Source: Phytohabitans sp037414955 (GTDB taxonomy: Bacteria > Actinomycetota > Actinomycetes > Mycobacteriales > Micromonosporaceae). Taken from it: DNA of 64,000 bases. Location of the stretch: positions 1 through 64,000 of the forward strand of contig JBBEWH010000014.1 in NCBI GenBank assembly GCA_037414955.1, written 5' to 3'. The position numbers and the translations under genes were made by a program. Positions 27,259 through 33,696 of this stretch are shown piece after piece (position 1 is the stretch's first letter; each line of letters opens with the position of its first letter). The notes below the pieces were generated by a model, which saw only the letters and a list, made by a program, of their open reading frames with translations, did not search any database and had not been told where the DNA came from.

Positions 27259-29000
27259 TGGCCTCGTCGGGTTCCGCCAGCGCTGGGGACGGTTCGACGC
27301 ACCAGGTCGCCACCCGCGCCGAGATCGCCCGCGCAGCGGATGTGGCACACCAGGCCGTGAGCAACTGGGCACGCCGGTATGCCGAGTTTCCGCAGCCGGT
27401 CCGGCTGGGCCGACAGGTGGTGTACCCGGTCGCCCAGGTCGCGGCCTGGCTCGACACCCGAACCATCCACCGCGACGCGCTGCTCCCCGGCGAGCTGCCG
27501 GGACAGACCTACGGACAACGACTGCGTACCGCGCTGGGCCTGCCGACGAACACCCCGCCCACCGAGCATGTCGAATCGACACCGCCAGAGCAACTGGACA
27601 CCCGGTTGTGGGAGCCTTTGGACAAGCTGCGCCGGAACGGCGACGATCTCGAGTCGTACCAGGGCATCGTGCTGTCGCTGTTGTGCATGCAGCAGACGGA
27701 TCCAGGCAGCTGGGCGGCGATCGCGAAGGCCCCGGTCAACACGATCACCGACACCGTCGCCACCGCGTGGCAGCGCCAGCCGCAATACCTCCGGCGGGCC
27801 TACACCGCGCTACACGAGGTGCCAGCGACCGCATGGTGGCGCCACCGCCTGGTACAGATCGTGACCATCCTGGCCGCCCAGACCCGACCCAGGCCCCGCC
27901 CACCAGGCCCCGCCCTCAGCGATCGGATCTCTGCGGTCGACGCGTTCGACCATCTGCTCGACCGCTTCGCCAGAGCCCGCCACAGTAGCCCAGACGCCTA
28001 CCTCATCCCGGATCGACTGGCCCAGCTAATGGCCGGGTTCGCCGACCCGCCCGCCGGCCAGATCCACGATCCGTGCTGCGGTTCGGGCGAACTCCTGGTC
28101 GCCGCGCTAGCCCAGGCGCGGCGCCCGACGCCGGCCACGCCAGCACCGAGCCTGTCCGGGCGCGCGATGACCGAGCGGACCTGGCGCCTGGCCGCCATGA
28201 ACATCACCATCCACGGCGGCCGAGCCGACCTCGGAGCCGGCCCACCGGACGATCCCGACGAAATCACCGCCGGAGCGGGCCCATACGACGTCGTCCTGGT
28301 CAACCCACCCTTCAACACAGTCCACTGGCGACTGGCGGCCCCGGAACGGCAACGCCCATGGCCCTACGGAGCCCCACCCGAGCACAGCGCCAACTTCGCC
28401 TGGCTCCAGTTGGCCGTGACCGCGCTGGCCCCAGGCGGGCGGGCCGTCGTGCTGATGCCCGGCGGCGCCGCCACCACCCATAACCCCCGCGAACAGGCCA
28501 TCCGCAACGCCATGGTCGATCACGGAGTCGTACGGTGCGTCGTCGAACTGCCCGGCCACCTATTTCGGGAAACCACCATCCCCGTCAGCGTGTGGGTCCT
28601 CCGGTCCGCAGCCGACGACTCCCGGCCCGACATCCTGCTCATGGACGCGCGCCGTGCAGCGCGCCAGGACGGCCGTACCCATCGGGTGCTGACCACCACC
28701 GGCTGCGAGACAATCCTCACGACGTACCGCAGCTGGCTGACCGGCACCTTCGACCAGACCGCGGCGGCTGACGGCATCACCGCTACAGCGGTCCCCATCG
28801 ATCAGATCCGCCGCAGCGGATACCATCTCCACCCCGACGCCTACCTGCGCCCGAAGACAGGCACTAGACCGCTCAGTGGAAACCCGCAAGCGGACCTGGA
28901 CCGACTGCTCGGCGAAATCCGCCGCCTCGACCAGCAGGCGCGGGAGGCACATCTCCGACTCGAAGATGAACTCGAACGGTTGCGCCCATGGACTCCCTAA
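27258..29000 (+). CDS. hsdM: type I restriction-modification N6-adenine methyltransferase subunit
   Basis: 580 residues from ATG 27258. Residues about 15-75 form an N-terminal HTH (VATRAEIARAADVAHQAVSN, WARRYAEFPQPVRLGRQVVY). The catalytic domain has SAM-binding motif I as DPCCGSG (271-277) and motif IV as NPPF (349-352). These are followed by ANFAWLQLAVTALAPGGRAV, VLMPGGAATTHNPREQAIRN and GVVRCVVELPGHLFRETTIP, typical of HsdM. The C terminus is a coiled helix (DLDRLLGEIRRLDQQAREAH) for contact with the specificity subunit. It methylates adenine at a site chosen by HsdS. The gene overlaps hsdS by 13 bases. No hsdR lies within the window on either side, so this may be an orphan or solitary methylation system. 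Confidence 0.9.
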   Translation: MASSGSASAGDGSTHQVATRAEIARAADVAHQAVSNWARRYAEFPQPVRLGRQVVYPVAQVAAWLDTRTIHRDALLPGELPGQTYGQRLRTALGLPTNTPPTEHVESTPPEQLDTRLWEPLDKLRRNGDDLESYQGIVLSLLCMQQTDPGSWAAIAKAPVNTITDTVATAWQRQPQYLRRAYTALHEVPATAWWRHRLVQIVTILAAQTRPRPRPPGPALSDRISAVDAFDHLLDRFARARHSSPDAYLIPDRLAQLMAGFADPPAGQIHDPCCGSGELLVAALAQARRPTPATPAPSLSGRAMTERTWRLAAMNITIHGGRADLGAGPPDDPDEITAGAGPYDVVLVNPPFNTVHWRLAAPERQRPWPYGAPPEHSANFAWLQLAVTALAPGGRAVVLMPGGAATTHNPREQAIRNAMVDHGVVRCVVELPGHLFRETTIPVSVWVLRSAADDSRPDILLMDARRAARQDGRTHRVLTTTGCETILTTYRSWLTGTFDQTAAADGITATAVPIDQIRRSGYHLHPDAYLRPKTGTRPLSGNPQADLDRLLGEIRRLDQQAREAHLRLEDELERLRPWTP

Positions 29001-29617
29001 TCGGCCCGATCCCCGACACCTGGCGAATCCAGCCACTGAACACTTGCTGCGAACTGCAACCCGGCCCCGGAGGCTCCGCACTGCGGGCCACCGATTACGT
29101 CCCCGTCGGGGGTGTCCCAGTGGTCAACGCCCAAGACATCGACCAAGGCCGCATCACCATCCCCCAGACCCACGTCAGCGCGGAGGCCGCCACGCGCAGG
29201 CTTGGCCGATACCGCATCGTCCCAGGCGACATTCTCCTGGTCCGCGTCGGCGGTGCCATCCGGCACGCGCTCACCGGCCCGGAACATGACCAGTGGGTGC
29301 AAGGTGGATCGTGCATCCGGCTCCGGGCTCAAGGCGATGTGCTCCCGGCCTACCTGAGCTGCTACTTGTCACACCCCGCAGTTGGGGACTGGCTAATGCA
29401 ACGCACCCGCCGGGGTGTGGTGTCGACTCGCACGCCCGCCACGATCGCAACACTCCCGATCGTCGTCCCCCGGACCGAGGCACAACTGGCCGCCATCGAC
29501 GCCATCGACGCCATCGACGCCAAGATCCAGGTACACGAAGAGATCGTCCGAGCCACTGGGGCGCTCCGTGACCTTGTCCTTCGGCAGTTGCTCTCCGGCA
29601 ACCACACCCGGGCATAG
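28988..29617 (+). CDS. hsdS: type I specificity subunit, half-size (single recognition domain)
   Basis: 209 residues from ATG 28988. There is one target-recognition domain (IGPIPDTWRIQPLNTCCELQ, VPVVNAQDIDQGRITIPQTH, YRIVPGDILLVRVGGAIRHA, CIRLRAQGDVLPAYLSCYLS) and one conserved helix (PIVVPRTEAQLAAIDAIDAI, VHEEIVRATGALRDLVLRQL). Full HsdS proteins have two of each and about 400 residues. A half subunit normally dimerises and then recognises a palindromic split site. The start of the helix is encoded by three tandem 9-base units, giving AID three times. It directs the coupled hsdM product to its sequence. Confidence 0.85.
   Translation: MDSLIGPIPDTWRIQPLNTCCELQPGPGGSALRATDYVPVGGVPVVNAQDIDQGRITIPQTHVSAEAATRRLGRYRIVPGDILLVRVGGAIRHALTGPEHDQWVQGGSCIRLRAQGDVLPAYLSCYLSHPAVGDWLMQRTRRGVVSTRTPATIATLPIVVPRTEAQLAAIDAIDAIDAKIQVHEEIVRATGALRDLVLRQLLSGNHTRA
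29492..29518 (+). repeat. three tandem 9-bp units inside hsdS
   Basis: GCCATCGAC is repeated exactly three times (29492-29500, 29501-29509, 29510-29518), and the next six bases GCCAAG begin like a fourth. Each unit adds Ala-Ile-Asp to the conserved helix of HsdS, so gain or loss is always in frame. Confidence 0.9.
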
Positions 29618-30057
29618 CCCAATTCCCGGTTGATCAACGCCGTGGCGGTAGCGACCACCTGCCTTCTACCAGCACAAGCGTCATCCCCCCGGTCGCGGCG
29701 CGTTCCCGTGCTGTACGGGACCCGCCTCCACTCCACACCTGTGCGCCTGCCCCGCGTCTCTGCGCTGACCAGGGATTTTCGCCAGCCCGACTCACCGATG
29801 AACTGAACCACGTCGCCGGCAGCGGGAAGATGGCCGGCGCGCAGGTCGGCGAGCAGGCGGTCGACGACCTCCCGGCCGACGTGCAGGCCGGCCGGATTCG
29901 AACCGACGACCCCTCGTAGCGAGGTCCGCGAGGTCGCACCCGTGCAAGATCAGATACACACTCATCAAGCAGCACGTGCAACAGCGGCCGCGGCGACCGA
30001 GGGCGGTGAACTGTTCCACACGGCCGTGGATCGCTTCCCGTGAGGTGCCGACGAAGG
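29618..30057. other. debris region with tRNA-like arm and a coding fragment
   Basis: On the minus strand, GTCGGTTCGAATCCGGC (about 29887-29903) forms a perfect tRNA T-arm, but no acceptor or D-arm can be drawn upstream, so it is not a whole tRNA. Immediately downstream on that strand, VGREVVDRLLADLRAGHLPA, AGDVVQFIGESGWRKSLVSA reads as real protein without a start. Both could be leftovers of an integration event. Confidence 0.35.
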
Positions 30058-30865
30058 CTACGTCGGCGCCGATACGACGCGGTAGTAGCCGATGTAGTCG
30101 ACGATGACGTCGACCTCGCCGCGGCCACCGTGGAAGATGTTGACGCCGGGTTCGTGGGGGTAGATGTCGCCCAACCCGACGGTGGTGCCGGCGGCGACGG
30201 TCTTGCCGCTGCCCGTCCAGTTGAGGTTCGACGTGCCGGACCAGGCTGTCCCCGCCGGGTAGATGGCCAGGAAACCCGGCGCCGTCGATCGGGTGATCGT
30301 CACGTTTGAGGTGAACGGCGTGGGCTCCCTCCCAATCCGTCGGCGCCGGCAGGCGGACGGGAAACTCCACACCACCCGGGATACGTGTCCTTTCCCAGGT
30401 GGGACCGTCGACACGGCTGTCGAAGACACGCTGCGGTGTCACCGGAACGAACTCGCCGGGCCCGGACCGGTAGGACATGTACATCCCGATCAGGACGTCA
30501 CCCGGATGGAGGTCACAGAAGACGTGGGCGACCGTGCCGTGGTGCGTGGCAGCGGGGAGGCTGGCGGATCTGATCCGGCCGCCGAGATCGGTGAGCGTAC
30601 TGCTCGCGCGGATGCTGACCTGCCCGTTGGTCGAGACCAGGACGGAGCGTAGAAGCACCGAGCTGCCGGCCGCGGGACGCACGTACACGGTCGAAAAGGA
30701 GGAGCTCGCCCCGATCGGGGTGTCGAGCCGCGCGCAGAAGGTCTCGCGGCGCCCCACGGGCGTGAGGCCGCGCACCGTTCGTTGGCCGCTGGCCACGTCG
30801 ACCCATTCCCACTGGGCGTCGGAGGTGATCGGCTGGAAATCCGACCCGCCGATGGACGCGTCCAC
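30058..30865 (-). pseudogene. secreted beta-domain protein, frameshifted
   Basis: The gene starts at ATG 30865 (MDASIGGSDFQPITSDAQWE), ten bases after the stop of its upstream paralogue, and runs through FVPVTPQRVFDSRVDGPTWE to PTDWEGAHAV near 30320. There the frame is lost. In another frame the expected end follows: NVTITRSTAPGFLAIYPAGT, SNLNWTGSGKTVAAGTTVGL, VDVIVDYIGYY. The joined product has the same FVPVTPxRxxDxR, GFLxxxPAG and NWxGxGxTVA pattern as the upstream gene. A single one-base change separates it from an intact gene, so it is either recently dead or a sequencing slip. There is no signal peptide of its own. Confidence 0.65.
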
Positions 30866-30875
30866 GGTGGACCCC

Positions 30876-31871
30876 CTAGGCCGAGAGGTGGTAGCCGAAT
30901 AGATCGACGATCACGTGCGTGCTACCCGTGCCGCCGGTGGTGATCCCCACCGCCCGTCCGCTCAGCCCGACGGTCGTGCTGTTGGCGACGGTCTGTCCCG
31001 GCCCGGTCCAGTTCACGGTCGACGTGCCGCCGGTGTATTCGCCTGCCGGGTAGGCGGCCAGCCAGCCCGACGAGATCGTGCCGGCCAGCGTGACGTTGAG
31101 GGCCACGGCGATGACGTTATCCGGCAGATCGATGAAGTGGACGAAACGTATCTGGCCGGGCGTGACGATGCCCCCGGTTTGCCGGGTGTCCAGCCGGCGC
31201 TGGGGCGTGACGGGCACGAAGTGCCGGGTGGCCATCGGCTGGTAGGTGACCCAGGCGCCGCGTACCGACGCGCCGACCGGCAGGTCGACCACCACGCGGG
31301 CGGGCGCGGACCCGTAGGCGGCACTGACCGGTATCGTCGCGGAGCCGCTCGGGACGGTGACGGACTGGCTGCCAAGAACCGTCACGGTGCCGATGGCGAC
31401 ATTGGTGGTCTCGACCCGGACGGTCACCGGCTGCCCAGCAGCCGTGTCTACCCAGGTCTGCACCTGCGTGATCGTGCTGCCGACGGGGAGCCGGATCGGC
31501 GCGGCGAAGGCGCCGGCGGCGTTGGCCGGCGTGCGAGCCAGGTAGGTGTCTTCCGAGCCGACCTGGCGGTAGCCGGTGGCCGAGTCGAGCGGCAGGAACT
31601 CCAGGAAGCTGATCGCCATGCCCTGCGGCCTCGGTGCCGGCACCTCGACGGGCAACGGTGGGGCCGCGCTGGCCGGTGCCACGCCGGCGAGCACCGCTCC
31701 ACCGGTGACGAGCGCACCGGTTCCCGCGACGCCCAAGCCGCCGATGACCGAACGCCGGCTCAGCGCCGCTGCGCCTCGACGCGATTCCGTTGTGGTCCTT
31801 CCCGTGCCCGACCCGGCCCGCTGCCACCGCCGGCCTCTGATTATGGCGACGCATCGCCGCGCTAGGGTCAC
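30876..31871 (-). CDS. Tat-exported protein with C-terminal beta-sandwich repeat domain
   Basis: About 331 residues from GTG 31871; the start is uncertain because no clear ribosome site is seen. A twin-arginine signal is clear: basic region, SRRSVIGGLGVAGTGALVTG, a hydrophobic run, and an A-x-A cleavage site in APASAAP. The mature protein has two beta-rich halves. The second carries FVPVTPQRRLDTRQTGG, VAVALNVTLAG, GWLAAYPAG, TVNWTGPGQTVANSTTVGLS and HVIVDLFGY. This set of motifs marks an actinobacterial extracellular domain frequent at the C terminus of secreted enzymes and adhesin-like proteins. It is probably cell-surface or secreted; no catalytic motif is visible. Confidence 0.7.
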   Translation of the reverse strand: MTLARRCVAIIRGRRWQRAGSGTGRTTTESRRGAAALSRRSVIGGLGVAGTGALVTGGAVLAGVAPASAAPPLPVEVPAPRPQGMAISFLEFLPLDSATGYRQVGSEDTYLARTPANAAGAFAAPIRLPVGSTITQVQTWVDTAAGQPVTVRVETTNVAIGTVTVLGSQSVTVPSGSATIPVSAAYGSAPARVVVDLPVGASVRGAWVTYQPMATRHFVPVTPQRRLDTRQTGGIVTPGQIRFVHFIDLPDNVIAVALNVTLAGTISSGWLAAYPAGEYTGGTSTVNWTGPGQTVANSTTVGLSGRAVGITTGGTGSTHVIVDLFGYHLSA

Positions 31872-32033
31872 CCGTTTGGACGGCGTCCTCGCATCAGCGG
31901 TGTACGAGAGACATGTTCCGGTGGTAGCAGCCGCGATGGCGTGGATATGTAACCCCGGCTCGGTGACTGCGACGTGTTCCACCGTGACCGCGTCCAAGTG
32001 CGATAGCAAGGCTTCGAGTCGATCACTGGGCGT

Positions 32034-32681
32034 TCACGTAATCGACCCAGGGTCGGGGTCACCGGCCGTGGTGGCCTTGCGGCAGGCCGCCTCCAGCCGG
32101 GCGTCGGAGTACTTTGCCCGCCAGCGCGAGGATCGTCTGCGCCGAGCGCAGCCGGTGCAGCCGCCTGGCCGTCAAGCAGTTCGGCGATCACCGCGGCGGT
32201 CGCGGGCCCGGTCTGCTCGGCCCGTTCACGGCACCACTGCCGGGGTGCGCGTGTGGAAAGCGATCTTCTCCGGTGGGTCGTCCGCGATGTCCGTGGCCCG
32301 CCCTCAGTCCTTGCGGACGTGGGTCTTGACGAGTTCGCCGTGGTGGAAGATCTGCACCATCGTCGCGGTGGCGCGGATGTCGACGAGCTGCCCGATCAGC
32401 TTCCACGGCACGGAGTGGAGCGCCTTGCCACACTTGACGTGGACGTCCGGAGCAGCCTTGGCCCGCGACCACTCCGCCAGGGTAAACGCCGGGGCCGTCA
32501 GCAGGGTCAGCGTCCCGGACTCGGCTTGGTCGAACACCTCCGCCGGGGTGCGGCCCTCCAGGCCGCGGTGCTTGCGTTGCCCCGCGACCAGATGTTCGTC
32601 ACTCAGGGCCGCCTCGCCGGCCCGTCCGCGCGAACTGGCACCACTCGTAGACCTGTCCGGGAACGGCGTCGGGGACAGCAA
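32034..32681 (-). pseudogene. IS21 transposase (istA) C-terminal remnant
   Basis: Leftward pieces match the C-terminal half of IS21-family IstA. The first frame has ALSDEHLVAGQRKHRGLEGR, AFTLAEWSRAKAAPDVHVKC, GKALHSVPWKLIGQLVDIRA and MVQIFHHGELVKTHVRKD. It stops with a TGA at about 32304, but the same frame continues GRATDIADDPPEKIAFHTRT. In another frame LHRLRSAQTILALAGKYSDA, RLEAACRKATTAGDP closes the protein. The catalytic DDE half and istB are absent. One stop and further frame changes show it is dead. Confidence 0.8.
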
Positions 32682-32866
32682 TGGCTACCCAGATGCTCTC
32701 CGTAGACGCCGACGGTGGGGGCGAAGGGGCGCCCGGCGCGCGCTTCTGCCGGTGAGAGCGCGCGACGCGTTACCGCTGACCGCGGCACGGAGAAGTGATC
32801 GACATGGCCGGTGCTCGAATGCAGTCGGATCTGCCAGAAAGGGGCACCGGCTTGACATGTCGATGC

Positions 32867-32902
32867 GGGTGATGTGGAGGAGTGTTCGCCTCCACATCAC
32901 CC
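32867..32902. terminator. 14-bp perfect hairpin
   Basis: GGGTGATGTGGAGG (32867-32880) pairs perfectly with CCTCCACATCACCC (32889-32902) across an eight-base loop. It lies 50 bases beyond the stop of the leftward secreted-protein gene and so is well placed as its terminator, though there is no T-run. The perfect symmetry would also suit a transposon end. Confidence 0.6.
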
Positions 32903-32951
32903 GGTTATCAAACCTATCGCTTCCGCACGCGGTGGCGCGGTCGGCCATTGA

Positions 32952-33494
32952 TCAGTACCGGCGCTCGACGTCGTAGTTGGTGACCGACGTCAACGTCATA
33001 CCCGGCGGAAACGTCTTCGCGAGGTCATCCCACCCGGTGCCGCGGCCCGGCACGCCCGCTGGAGGATTGCCTGGGCACGTCACGTCATTGACCGAGCAGG
33101 CAGTCGGAATGTCACGTGACACCGTCTCCTGGAACGTATATCCGAAGAAGGAGAGGTTCAGCGTTAGCCTGGCCCGGACCCGGCAGGCGGCCAACGCCGA
33201 CGTGTTCGTCGCCCGCGACTCGACATGGAGGCTGTTGGACGCGGGGTCGTAGGTCGCGTGGGACCACGCGAGGCATTGTCCCGCAAACGGCCAGGGGTCG
33301 TTGCCATACACCAGTTTCTCCGGGACGTCCCAGAACCCAACGGCCTGGGCCGACATGCCGGTCGTCGCTCTCTTGCCTGCTGAGACGTCGGGGGATGCGT
33401 GCGCTGGTGCAGCCGCCCCCATGAGGAGTCCGCCGCTCATGATTGCAAGCGCGAGGGTCCTTATGGCGATGCGGCCGCTGGATCGAGTGCTCAA
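32952..33494 (-). CDS. secreted hypothetical protein
   Basis: 180 residues from ATG 33494. The signal peptide is clear: MSTRSSGRIAIRTLALAIMS, GGLLMGAAAPAHAS, cleaved after AHA near residue 33. The mature protein contains QCLAWSHATYDPASNSLHVE, SRATNTSALAACRVRARLTL, a hydrophobic but short segment (NLSFFGYTF) and CSVNDVTCPGNPPAGVPG, giving four cysteines in likely pairs. The beta-rich pattern suggests a small extracellular domain. I do not recognise the family. It is divergent from the SARP regulator gene, about 200 bases apart. Confidence 0.7.
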   Translation of the reverse strand: MSTRSSGRIAIRTLALAIMSGGLLMGAAAPAHASPDVSAGKRATTGMSAQAVGFWDVPEKLVYGNDPWPFAGQCLAWSHATYDPASNSLHVESRATNTSALAACRVRARLTLNLSFFGYTFQETVSRDIPTACSVNDVTCPGNPPAGVPGRGTGWDDLAKTFPPGMTLTSVTNYDVERRY

Positions 33495-33696
33495 GATGAT
33501 CTCCCTTGTTCGTGGTCCCGCCGGATGTTGGCACCCGATTCGTGACCCGTTGCTGTCGCAAGAGACTGTGGACGGACGACTGTCGGTAAAGCTCTGATGA
33601 TTCTGTAATTACCTGGTCAAACAGCGTTACGGGGAGGAGGGTCTATACCTGGAGTTCTGATGGTCGACTATTCGACCTTGAGTAGCGGTGGTTGGG

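Noticed and set aside
29880..29930. Possible tRNA gene
   Set aside because: The T-arm is good but no acceptor stem, D-arm or proper anticodon loop (no U33) can be drawn.
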